A stretch of DNA of 64,000 bases from Lingula anatina (taxonomy: Eukaryota; Brachiopoda; Lingulata; Lingulida; Lingulidae), in contig NW_019774280.1 in assembly GCF_001039355.2 (NCBI RefSeq), forward strand, positions 224,428 to 288,427, given 5' to 3'. The notes under the pieces are model-generated. The model was not told the origin of the DNA. It ran no database searches and saw only the letters and a program-made list of their open reading frames with translations. The position numbers and the translations under genes were made by a program. This document shows positions 34,051-47,260 of this stretch, piece by piece (the first letter of the stretch is position 1; the number at the start of each line of letters is the position of its first letter).

Positions 34051-37000
34051 CTGTTAAACTATTTTCTCTCGGTTAACTTCGTGTCCACCCTTTGTGCCCA
34101 GTGGTCATCAGATACCCTCTTATCCCTACTCAGCATCTGTAAGTGACCTTTAGACACACACGGACATACGTTTAACATCGAGGTGTTTTCTTACTTTTTA
34201 TCCACTTAGACCTCTCATTGATGTCGTATAATATCAAGACTCGGGGCCACCAAATATAAATAGCGTACAAATGAACCTCTGTTGTTATATTCAAATAGGC
34301 ATGAGAGCTGCTCAATTTCGTTTGCGTGGCGGGATGAATGAATGTTGAATAACATGCTTGCAAGCGGGGATCTATTGAGTGTGCGTAGGTAATGAGGAGT
34401 GAAGAAGTTTGCATTGGGGCACTTTCACACGAGTCTTCTTTTAGCAGTGTTGTCAGCTCGATCTATGCATTTACACTTCTATGATACTTTTCTTTAAACC
34501 AGTCTGTTTTAGCTTGCCTCAAAATGTTATATTCTTGCCATTAATAGTATGAACATAATAATTCCTCTTTTTGGCAAAAATGTTGATTATATGATAAATC
34601 ACAATTAAAAAATTCATTAAGAAGTGACATTGAAACAGTCCACAGCAGAGGTCAAAGCAATCAACTCCAGACGGTCGTCCTGGAAACCAACTGACATCAT
34701 AAAGCAATCACCCTCTCCACTATTGTGTGAACGCATTTGGTTCAGAACTTGCAGAAATTGTTATTCCTGTAAACGGACCTGTAATCTCCCTTCCCTGCCA
34801 CATTCCTACAGCCATTGTTATACAAGGAGTAAATAAGTGGCCGAGAGAAAGAAAAGAGCATAGATTTGAAAGCTGCTAGGGGCAAGAGGTGTCAAACACG
34901 TCAATCAGTTAGCTCTTGTGTTAATTGACTTGAAGGGAGATAAAACCCCTGCTATATAATATACTGAACCCCTTTTATATCGCACTAAGTATAATGTAAT
35001 CCAATGACAACAACCCAGCACTTGTACTTAAGATTTATTCACTTTCACTTTACGTAATAAACCTTGTAGATGTACCAGGTACAGCTTCCAAAGATTCAAG
35101 AATATTTAGCCATCCTCCTTCAATCTTTAAAATTTATTTCTCTTATTATTATTATTTTTTTTTTTACCAAACTTTATTAATGTAACTGCATTACTTTATT
35201 CTAAAATATTTGACTTCTTACAAATTTTATGAAAAAAGTCCACTATTAAAATGGATAGACTGGGGCAAAGAAACTAGCATGTCTTATCAAGGAATCACAA
35301 CTGAGAACGGCTCACTTTTCAAAGAGTGCGCTGAGAAATATCCCCAATCACAAGAATGAAAATTGGTATGGGTTCATTTTAACCGTTTCAGTATACAATT
35401 TCTCCTCCATGAATGCTGTAATTAGAAGATACAGCGCAGACAACGGAACCCTCAATGGGCAGAGAAATGTGACCCCGGGGGCCCAAACACAATGGACACA
35501 TGATATCCAGTACTATGAAATGGCATCAGGGGGCTTTGAAAGCCTTTTAGCCTTCAGGGTCTGTTAGTGAGAATTCCAATGTCGCATAACTTGGGATTGT
35601 GTGACACAATCACGGCTACTCGTGTGACATTTGTGATGGCTGGTGACACGGGTTTTTCAAGCTGGACAGCAACTTGGGTCAGGGATACGAGGCAGGGAAG
35701 TCTGGAGTGGGCCCCTGCCAATGAGCCATTTGGGATTCTCTACTTGAGGAAAAAATACTGTTTTTTTTTCACTAGTAAAAACGAAATGATCACAATTCAA
35801 ACTACATTATTTGCCAATAAATCAATCAAATTAAAAAATCAAAATAATGAAGACCATGAAAATAAAAATAAACAAAATAAATATCAAATGGGGTTTGAGC
35901 AGACCAGAATGGGACTTGAAACTTGTACAAGACGAGCTCATTTCATACATGGTATCCTGCATCTTAAGTAAGTGTGACATTCTCATATATCTGTCATCCA
36001 AGTCACTGGTAACTAGAGCCTGGGAGTGTTGATTGACTGCTGATAACACATACTTGTGGTTGACAGTGTTACAAAGTTGTAAACATGTATCCTTCCCCTC
36101 CCACTTGTATACATGTATGTTCACCTGACTGCTACCAACAAACGTAAAAAAAAAAAATGTCCAATACAGCATTTCTTTGAAAAAAAATAAAAAGAGGAAG
36201 ATAAAAAATAACATAAAAAATGCAAAATAACAAATAGTAATATGTATGCATTTTGATTTTGAAAAGAAATTATTAAAAATATATTTGAATTTAGAATATA
36301 AGCAATTATTTTTTGTATAAAAAGATTTAAAGTGATATCTGCTCTAGGTCTCACAACAAAACAACAAACATGTATCAGCCATCAAGCCTTGTAATCAATT
36401 CAAACTTTCCTAACCAACTCAATGGCATATCATGGTTTCACTGTTTTATTAGCTTGTTTTGTTGATGACCATCAGTCTGCCCTTTTCAGGGCCACCTATT
36501 TTTTCCCTAACCCTTTCCATGTTTTACTGGTGGTTGATATTGGGTATACAGCACAGGGGCCAAGGATAAATTATAGTGGTTCTACACCTGGATAAAAGAG
36601 GTTAACGCACCAAGTTTACAACACCAGCCAAAAACAACCATCCGTGTTTGTTAAGTCAGCACTGAAGGTTAGATCAAGTTATTCCAGAGTTGAAAAAGTG
36701 TTGATTTTGCTGACGGCATAATTGGAAAAATATGATCTGAACCCTGACAAGGCAGTGGTCTACTTTTACCACTTGTTGAATCGCCTGTGGATTGGAAAAT
36801 CTAACCTGGTTCAAATTTCTGGATGAAAATTTAGAACAATGAACATCAAGATGGAGTTACGGTAGTTCTTGAACTGTGCAGTGAATCGCAAGTGTTGGTT
36901 ACGAAAAGATAAACTAAAACCAGCAAAAGGGAAAACTTATGCAAAAGATCCAACAAAACCTTTTCTGACGAGTTTGATCAAATACACACAGTTTATGAGT

Positions 37001-40000
37001 AACACTGTACTTCAACACTGGTTTCAATTCTCAAAATGTTTTATCCTATCCATACTTACACAAAAGAAAGAAAACACCGACTCACTTTTATTTTATGTAC
37101 ATATATATCGAAAGTGAATCATAACCAGACTTGCCGTCTGACTAATCACTGTGTCTCTGCAAAAATACTGGCAAATAACGGACTCCAAATAACACGGCCC
37201 CCAGGCTGGGAAAGACTTCTGTATAGTTTGGCCTACCAGAAATTGCCTAATTTTAAAATTAGCTGAAAAATTATATGTCTCTGATACATAAATATGAGAC
37301 CTGTACATCCCAGTAATCAATGGCAGTGACATCTTAGCATAAATTTTCAGGTGTCAAAAAGAGAGAACGCCATGGAACTATCATTTATTTTTGCAGTTTT
37401 GCTTTACTAGTAATTTAATCTCATACAATGAAGTAATGTCAAAAGTAAGGTAATATTGAGGGGGCTACTGTGGACCACTTGGTGTATATGCTTGAATTTC
37501 ATTCAAAATTAGTTTGGTGGTATAAAATATTATTTTATAAAAAAAATTGGGGCATCATTTTAACTTTTATAGACAAATGTATTATGTTTATTGTATTAAA
37601 GCCCCACAGTGACAAGGCCCACTGCCATTGTAAATGGCACAGTAATGTTATCACCATACAATAAAAGCCCTGCTCTCATGGCCATCTATTGTAGAATTTA
37701 ATAAGTAAATTGAATTTGTCTATTAGCAGGTCTGATAACAGTACATGTAATTCAAACTGAAGAAGAGGGGCATCTCTTGGTACTGCTTCAATTCTTTAGC
37801 CAGTGTGACATCTGGCTGTAATACTAATTTGTGCAATTTGTATTTTAATACCTATAAAAATTCAACATTAAGATGGAATTTTTAAAAACAGATCATAATC
37901 ATTATTTCTACAAACCATAGCGAATGGTATGTCCCTTTAGAATTCATCTTTGTTATCTTATAATAAAGGATTCATTGTGTGAAAACCCACACGGTTCACC
38001 ACTGTTCTTCATTCATATTTCACAAATATCACTGCTTTTTCCAAAATTCTTCAAGCATGCTCCATAATTACATTTAATGCAGAAACACAAGTAATTCACA
38101 AAATACCTGATGCAAAATACAGACCTAAATGCCTACCCAAATTATGTACCTATCAAAGCAAAAAACCACAGTAACAAATTATTCTATTGGCCAACTACAT
38201 AACCAGTGAAATTTGTTATACCATATCTGTATGTCCCATCTCCTATTCTCTATCAAATAACAGGTTGTACCCTGTTCATTAAGGTCAATGATTTGGCATC
38301 CCAGCTGGAGAACAGTTCAGACAAAGACTAATATGGATTGAAAATGAGGTAATGGGAGGACTGTTATTCTGATTTTCAATCCAAAGTTGACCCAGTCTCA
38401 GCAAACCTTAAAGCAACTATATTTAGATCAATCAAACCACAATGACCTTAATTTGATTTAAAATTCACGCTACTGAATAAAAATATACTTTTCAGTGGCA
38501 TGTCTATTTTTGGCGTAATCACACCTAATTTGCAGACCGAACTGAACTCGCTTATCACTGGGAGAGGAAATCGCCTAATAGAATTCACTTTAATCATAAT
38601 CCTTTTCTCCAAAAGCATCTATAGACATAGTCCTTCATCCACTGAAGAGGACATATTAAGAAGGAAATTCTCACAGAATACAGTTACCCCAACTTCACCA
38701 AAGCATATAAACTCTTTTGAAATCATGATTGGCCAATTTTGAAAATGACCCCAGATTTCAAAGAAAGGATCATCAGTCTGCTCCCTTCCTTCGTATTTTT
38801 ACAGGATTGAGATTAAGCAATTTCCAGAGTGAAAATCACCTGAATTAAGAGGACTTTTGAAATACCACAGACAGAATCCCAAGAGTTGTTAATTCTATGC
38901 ATGTTTCATACATTATTGAGGAAAGACTGGTAATGAGACAAATAAATTTATGCATTTTGGTTCTGTTATGTTGGAGTCTCTGAAACCTGGTATTACAATC
39001 ACTGGCTATGTTAACCTCATGTCTGTGCAGTTCCACATAATCAACCGCCTTTCACAATGTTCCACATTGTCTCTAGACGGAACCCCACCTCACAAACAGC
39101 TCTACATCGTTGAATGCCCCTTGACTCTCCTTTCAAAGAAGGTACAATTGATAAGACAGCTGATGTGCCCCTTGCAACATTATATAAATTCATCAGGTCA
39201 CAGTCATGCCTCTGTCACTGTATGCATGTTAGTATCCCTTAGGATTACCTCAGTGCATATAAAGAGGCCCATATTGCACCTGCATATAGTGAAATGTCAT
39301 GCTCAAAGGGCTTGGGAATCTCAATGGGCAGCTCAACTACCTTGTTAGTCAGAATCAAAGAGAAACTGACAGCATAACTAGGTATTGAAGTTACATTCTC
39401 CTCCCTCTGATAATATGTGAGAAAGACCACAGGGTACTCTGACTGCACTGTTAATCAAAGTGTACATTAACCAGGTGTAGCCCCCTCTGTCCTTAATTGC
39501 TGTTATGTAATGGTTTCTTCACCTAATGTATATTGAGATGTTTAGTATTTCAAAGGAATTATGGAATGGTATGTAGCTTCAAATTTAATTGCAATGGAAA
39601 CACATTTCAAAAAAATGTTTTGCATTTGCTTTTTTTCTTCTGGATTTTCTGTCAAAGTGTCAAATGAACATCCTGTTTAAGTAATATAAGTAAGAATGAA
39701 AAGATGAATTCCTTCTTAAACTGGCTCTTTTTAAATATTTTCTTGAAGGCAGGCTTGGCCATTTTGACAGCCCTTGTCTGACGTTTGACCATGGGTGTAG
39801 AATTAATTCACCCATTTTTATCTTGAACTGTCCTTCTCAAATGTCCACTGAACGGTCACCTAATAGGCAGATAATGGTCAACTTTATTCACTGTCATGAT
39901 GGGTAACCCGGTCAAGCACACCAACGGCACAACTTGACACCTTTGGAAATAATGGGTAATTTACTTCGATCGGACAAAACATCCTACCTTTATAGAATAG

Positions 40001-43000
40001 CCATCATCACCCTGATGTTCTTTAAATTATCTTGGGGTCTTATGGTCACCATTTATACGAAGTACAGTTCTGCTGTTTTCAAATGGCCTTAGTTGAGTGT
40101 ATATTAGCTGTTACCAGCACTGCATGTAGTAGTCCACATAAATGAACTCATGCTGAACTGATGTAGAGTAAATTTTTCATCTAAAACTAAAAAGTTAAGG
40201 CCCCAAGTTATTTCATGCAACAGGTCTCAAGCCAATGACATTTGCAAATGCCACGAAGGACGTTTTGAAAGCCAACCCTGCCCTCTCCCTCAGTGTAAAC
40301 CAGTGAAAATACTAGGAAATCTGTCAATGAAATTATGAAGACAGCTGGTTTCATGGAATTGCAAAATCTACTTCATTTACTCTGAACTTGTTTGTTTCAC
40401 CTTCATCGCCCCTAGGCATCATATGCCTTCTGAAAGTCTACAAAGCCAAGTCATTCAACAAGATACAGCTAACAGTAATGGACAACTAATAAGAGTTGTA
40501 CTTCTATTAATTATTATTGTATTGAATCATGAACATTTACAGTTGTGGTCAGATAGAGAAGATCAGTTTTTGTTTGGTACAAACAGAGGTAAACAGTTTA
40601 TCTCTTCACCAGATGGGATCCACGCTCTAACTTTACATTAAACACATAAATATGTGCATCAAACTGTACACAGAAAATGGTCATTGGATATCAACTTAGG
40701 TCTGATCAGACAGGAGCAAACTGGACTGGAAATCAGTCCAAGTGGCGTCATCACACACCTCCCTGATTGTGTTTTCATATACGAAACATGGCTTTTTTAA
40801 GAGCAAGCTGCACTCTGGGTGTTGGCCATGGGACTGTTAGGAAATTAGCACTCATGTTATTATCAAAATGCTTTTTATATATACCACATACTAGAATACC
40901 TTTCAACCTTTGCTGATTTAACTTCACATACACAAATCCACAGGTGGGAATTGATCTTTATCATGCACAATATTCACCCAAACAGATCTGTTACACGATC
41001 AATTAAGTTTAACTGAACAGTTGAAAATGGCAGGTGAAATCTGATAAATGTGGTAAGGTATATATATATGGGCCAATACAACAATTTATAATAGACCCAA
41101 TACAGACTGTTTATTGTTCATGTAAGCAGTTAAATGCATTCATCTCCCATTCAGGCCATCTGTCCAAACAGAAGGCAGAAGAAATTGGTATAATTTGTGT
41201 ATGCTGCATTCATTTACTGGGGGAAATATTTATGCTAGTACCATGGCGTGGAATAGTAAACCATTTACAGTGGTCCTGGGGTGTCAGGTTTGTCATTTAT
41301 ATCTTATGGCAGAGCTCTATCCTATGTTAACTGTTTTATAAGGAATATGCATTTTTGCTAAAATAAATTCTTTCACTGATGTCACTAGGCAAGCCCTGTT
41401 TTTATAGCAGCATGCACCACTGTATGCTGAACACTGCAGAAGCCAACTGCAAATTAAATCATTCTGTCTTGACGGAATTACCAGGCTTTGTATTGAAAAG
41501 AGATTTCTTTTAAAGAGGTCAACCCTTGGTAGTCCAAAAAAGGCAAAAGTTCACATGACGTCCTAAAATTAAACTGCTAAGATCGCCTATCTTTAACTTT
41601 CAAAGCCATTCCCAATTTTTTTGGCATGTTTTTACTGTGGGCAAGCTTCCATATTCAGATTACTTCCATCTGGACTTCATCTGAATCAATTCATACTTGT
41701 AACTGCCAGTGCAAAGAAATAAAAATTGACCTAAGATTGCAGTATTATAACGTGACAACGACAAATTCAAACACTGATAACCCATACGAAAAAAAGTTGA
41801 CACATCCGATGTTAAATCATATAAAGAACAAATTTAGTGCATTTAGAGAATAAGAAACGTCTAGAAATGAACTGTTTGTTATATCGTCTACCAAGTTACA
41901 AAACGAATTGTGTATGTCATAAAAGTCAGTTGAGATGAAGTGACTCACAAGAAAAGAGACCTTAAATGAATACGAAAAAAAAAGACTCCAAACAAAAACC
42001 TTATGAGAAAAAGCTTTCCATGTAACCCCATGGAGTGTAAGTAAGCCGAAATTGTGATAGATCATATCCAATCTTCTTGCTGACAATCCAATTTTTCGGT
42101 AGAACAAAAGAATCGACCAAAAAACTGGCAATCTTTCCCTACCGCATAAGTCATCCCCGGCATCTTTGACCCAGTCCCAATAATGGCCGTTATCAGTATA
42201 AATGAGGGACATGTTTTTCCTTTTAAATCCAATTTGAAATCACAATGGCACTTCTGACAAAAGTGTAATTGTTCAAGAAGATTGAATTTGAAACTAGGAT
42301 GGTTCCAAGTTTTAAAATCAACCAGGATTGCTTCCAGTTTTGAAATCTTATTAAATGGAAATGAAAAGGAAATAGGGATTGGTCCACAAGGTCCTATGAG
42401 AGGAGAGACGTGAATTATAATGCTTTTTTTGGTTGTTTTTACATTGAGTAAGACATCTGATGGAAGTAAAAGCCCAGCATGCCTCTTGCACTTTTCTTAG
42501 GGGCAAATATGGTTAAAACCTGCCACTAGTTATAGAATAAAAACCTTTTTATAGAGAAATTTAACATGATTTTAAGTTGGGATTTAGCATACAACATAAA
42601 CTTTACAACAGGTTTACAGTGTATACTATCAACAAGGAAATGGACAAAACAAAACAGCACCAAAAAAAAACAGTAACAGATATAATTTGCTCTTCAAATC
42701 TTTTCACAATACTAGTTGCTCTGTTCCCAGTCTGTTCCATTGCACGAAAAAAGACAATAAACAAAAGCACAGAAATTGAATGACTTTAAAAAGTTGTAAA
42801 TTTAACCTTGCATGTCATCCGTGTCAATTTTCCATAAATGTACAAACAAACAAACAGCAAGCAACTAGTGCAGACTTGTAAATCATTTTTTTCATTTGAG
42901 TGTTTCCTCCCTGCTGTCACAGGGGATTCAGCATCAGACTGAAGGTATCGTCAACCAGTTAAGTTACAAAAATACACTTTTTGTGAAGTCCATTTTGACT

Positions 43001-45430
43001 GGACTACAGGCGTCCCTGATACAGTTACCATTAAAAAATCCAGACCAAAAAAAATTGGAAAAAAAAAACACATCAGTCCTGGGCAATGGCACTGATATAT
43101 GTTTGCAAGAAAGAACTTTAATTAGAAAAACATCACATGTCCACCATTAGAAATTTATGAATCTAGACTAGGCAGACTCTTATCTGATTACAAATTACAA
43201 ACTCAGGCTTTTTTTAATGGAAGTATTTTTTGTCCAAGAACTCCTACTGGGCACTGGGCAGTCCCCGGATAAAATTACTAACAAGAACCGGGACTTTTTC
43301 AAATAGCTTCTGTCCAAATGGTCCAATGCAAACTGACAGTGGTCAGTGGTAGGAGATGAATGGGTCAAGTGTCTCAGACAGGTGCCTTGTTAGAGGGCTC
43401 ATCAAGATGGCTGCAGCATTTAGGAAGGTCCACACAGTGAAACTGTGTTTGAATCAAAAACTTTCGCATAAAGAGACTCATCAAAAAGGTGTTGATTGCA
43501 ATGCATCATGCAAGGTCCACAGCATGAGGGGGTTGCATAAAATGATACTGGATGCATATAAAAATGACTGCAATTAGTCAGAAGTTGATTGCAGCATCAC
43601 ATGGGAGGGGCCTAGCTGCTGAAGAAGAGTAGTCTTGTTTTCTGTGCATATTCCGTATGCTGCCCTGGGACACCCTGGGGTAGGCTGATTTATTCTCTTA
43701 GCTACTTACACAGTGACTGACTTCAGAACTAATGACAACCACATGACATTTAAACCATTACACTGGGAGACACTGGGGATTCAGACAGTGAATATGGCCC
43801 AGACGAGACTGGACCGGAGACAGAGATGGGGACGGAAACAGGACGGGTGCCCAATTCGTCAAATAATGAGGATTTAATCATCTCTGCAATCTCACCGGCT
43901 GCTAATAAAAGTTAGTTATGTTTCTAGTTTGAGATGTGGTGTCATTTCAAAAATAAAAGAAAAAATTTCTTAGTTGTAGAAAGTCAAGTTTACCTCTTAA
44001 AAATCAATTCCTTTTCCACACATTTTGGAAAAAAGACATATCCAAATCGTTCCATCAAAACAGAAGGCGATTTGATCATAAATCATCAAATTTTGAGGGT
44101 TAGTGCTGGCCATATATCTTACAAATTAGGGGTAAAATCTGGTCGTTAATCATGTCTTGAGGGTGTAAGTTGATAATAAAACCATCAAATACAAAAAGCT
44201 AAAAATGACCATTGGCCAGCAATTTTTTGTACTGTAGACCAGTGACTATATATAATTAATAGTGACCAGGGGCTTTATGCATGGACCTGTATTCTTTATT
44301 CAGTTTCATTTTACAGTTAACTTCAACACACTCCCAAGAATAAAATGCAAGAACCGTCTTTACCAATTTCTACACACTATCAAAATCAGTCTGCCTTTTG
44401 TGGAAGTATGATCAGACTGAACGCAAGGAAACTCTACTGTGCCTCAGATACTAAAATCATTCATAAACACGACAAGCAAGCTCTGCACTTCCCTGACATA
44501 CATATCAGTGATGTACTTTTGCCTGATTTTCGGGTCAGCACAGCTCCAGTCTGAACTGCCCATAGCAGATTCCCTTCTCCAACCTCCTCTCTCTCCATAC
44601 AGCTTCCACATACTGACCCCACTTTCTTTACAATAACAAGAACATTATGCAACCCTCATGCCAGGATTTAAACCCATCTGTCACTATATGGGTGCAAGTG
44701 CCCATTGCTTCCCTTATAAAAAAAATGTCAGACTCTTCAGTCTCTTCTCAAGTGTCCATCAGAAACCAGGTTCTTCACAATGGACTTAACCTGTCTGATA
44801 TAGTTTTCAATCTTGTTGATCTGACAGTGGGAAAAAACTTATTCCTGCTGCCTTTAGAAATCTGGTGTATGAGACTTTGTCTGTTTAAGTTTGATCTGAT
44901 CATTCCATTAAAATTCTGACTGATAGAGGGTGTTTGTGATTTATACTTTTGAAATATGAGAATATAGTTTTCAATTAGTTCAATGATAAGGAGCTTGAAA
45001 ACAAATATATGGAAAATACAGTAATATATAATAAAGAGTATACATGACAAGAAATATCTTTTCTCATTGATTTGGGCCGATGCCTTCAAATTACTTTTAA
45101 GTGTAAAACACATGTTTCTAGGGAGTATTGGATACAACAACCACATCAAAATCTCAAATGTAACATGTAGTAAGAAAAGTGGATTTTTATAGGTACCATG
45201 TGAAGATCTGTAAAAATAAGTAAATAAACTAGAGGATCAGAGAGGCGATACCGCCTCCGAATATTGTACCACCAGCTGGAGCAAGCGCATTCGTATAGAC
45301 CCCCACATACACAAAATAAGGGACACAGCCACCAGTTTTGTGCTTGACAAGCTGTAAAAATGCAATCAACAAGAATTTTTAAACTATTGCAAAAAATATA
45401 TATGGTACAATCAAATTTAAGTTCTTCATA
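34051..45430. other. No gene seen
   Basis: Scattered short open frames without convincing splice context. A GC-richer stretch at 35400-35740 includes a 17-base palindrome, and repeat copies lie at 43491-43593. It could be intron of the semaphorin or intergenic. Confidence 0.4.
43491..43593. repeat. Dispersed GTTGATTGCA repeat
   Basis: GTTGATTGCA followed by CATCATG and GGTCCACAGCA at 43491-43525 closely matches 21099-21131. A shorter copy of the motif is at 43584. It belongs to the same family as the fold-back element at 20.9-21.3 kb. Confidence 0.55.
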
Positions 45431-45685
45431 AGGTAGGTCAAGGGTCAATTTCAAGGTCACAGTAAATTGCCAGTATATGACTTCCTATTCAAGTTCAAGA
45501 GTAACTATGGACCTATCTCTGTCAAGTTTGAAGTTAAAAGAGAAAGAAATTAGCAGAGTTCAGTTCATGATAAAAAGTAGGTCAAAGGTCAATTTCAAGG
45601 TCACACTTAGATTGCCAGTATAGGACTTCCTATTCAACTTCAATAGTAACTATGGACCTATCTCAGCCAGTTTTGGAGATAAAAG
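45431..45685. repeat. 144-base tandem repeat, about two units
   Basis: Two units start with TAGGTCAAGGGTCAATTTC and TAGGTCAAAGGTCAATTTC, 144 bases apart, each followed by TTGCCAGTATA and ACTATGGACCTATCTC. An N at 45686 ends the second. The sequence before it (45235-45360) contains a GAGGCGATACCGCCTC near-palindrome and may belong to the same mobile repeat. Confidence 0.8.
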
Positions 45686-46975
45686 NGGAGATGAAACACC
45701 CAGAGGGATGCTAAAATACAGATATAAATTGCCCGTTTATTCTTAGTTCATAAAAGCTGGATTAATCTCATAAGGGAATGCATCTGAAACCCAATTTAAC
45801 TCACTGAGAGAGAAATGGATTTTTTCTACTGTATAACTGTGTGTATGCAAGTAGAAAAACGCTCATTTCTGAATTCCAAGAGATAAACTGTGTAGTACTG
45901 GACTTCACAAAAATAAATAAATAAATAAAATTAGTTGTAAAATTACTAAAAAAAACCTTCAGACTTGACATTTTTTTGTGAAACTTTCCTTTCACCAGTA
46001 TTCTATAATCTTTCATCTTAATGTTTCTAAACAACACTCACCTACACCAAAGTCTTCAGAGAAATCAAACCTACATACCAGGCAAACACATTATGTATAT
46101 AAATAAATGTATCTGGATTATAAACATCTTAACCACATACAAATATAGTCATACATGTCATTCAAGAATTTCAACAATTCAATTGGTCACTACAATTTAG
46201 ATGGGGCAGTGTGCAACAGATAAAAGATGATATCTCCCCCCCCCACCCAACTGCCCCTTCTCACTATTCTTGAATCATGATTAGAATAAAAAAAGTTGGT
46301 CATTAAACCTATCCTTGTTTTTAATGTCTGTGTTCCCAAACATATGGGGAAACAGATCTGGTCATGCTGAAATTGGTTCCCTGTTAATTGATAACACCAA
46401 AACTATTACTTAAAGTAATTAACTAAGAAGGAAGCTTGTCAAACCGTGCTATTACTTCAGGTATATCTCAATTTGATTCTATATTAGAAATACCACTTTT
46501 CCTGGTCATGAAACAAGTTATCAAGGCTTTACTATTTATAGGTTTATCATGGTTTTATTATTCACAGCACATGGACATATTTTATAATGACTAAATTTGA
46601 AATTAAGGATTCACACTTACCTGATAGTAAGATTTTGTTTTGTTCACTATTGAATCTCTAGAAAAAATTATTTTTTGAAGGAAGTAAATCATGATGGATT
46701 CTTTTCACAGTCCACATACATTTTAAGCTTTTGCATCTTTGTCTTACTTATGCTAAATTTAAGAAACAAACAGTTTTCAATTTTCTATCAGAAATCGTCT
46801 TTTTTTTCATCAAGGTTCTATTTGAACAGTGGTATTTGCATTTACGTAAAAGGAATTCAATACCAGCAGATAACCATCAGGATATTGCATGCTGACTGGC
46901 ATCATCAGTTCCTAACAGGTAAACAACCCCCATTGTTCACAACATGACAGGTGTCACCTTCGGTCAGGTGTGTAA

Positions 46976-47260
46976 ACAGAAACGGATCACTGACAGTTGT
47001 CAACACAGCTAACACTTTGGCCACAGTCTCTACATGGAAGGTACCCTGAACTTCAGGGTACCATTTATAACCCAAACTCACATTTAAACAAACAGATCAC
47101 CGAAAGTTGTCTATACACCTTACAATAACGTCACGGTCTCCAAATCAAGGTACCTTGAACTTCCGGGTACTAATATCTCAGACTCACAATTTATCCTCAA
47201 AGGTTCATGAGTACTAACAGTAATATATGTTCTCTGTCGACAGAACTTCAAGGTACTAAT
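46976..47260. repeat. 110-base degenerate tandem repeat
   Basis: Units start at about 46981 and 47091 (AACGGATCACTGACAGTTGT, AACAGATCACCGAAAGTTGT), with a partial third near 47235. Each has GGTACC or GGTAC next to TGAACTTC. The first contains a 23-base palindrome. Confidence 0.7.

Noticed and set aside
35567-35971. 134-codon plus-strand frame
   Set aside because: The second half is AT-rich, Lys/Asn-type translation; no splice sites or family match.
41817-42212. 131-codon open frame on the minus strand
   Set aside because: The start looks protein-like, but the later part is Phe/Ser-rich AT translation without splice context or a recognised domain.
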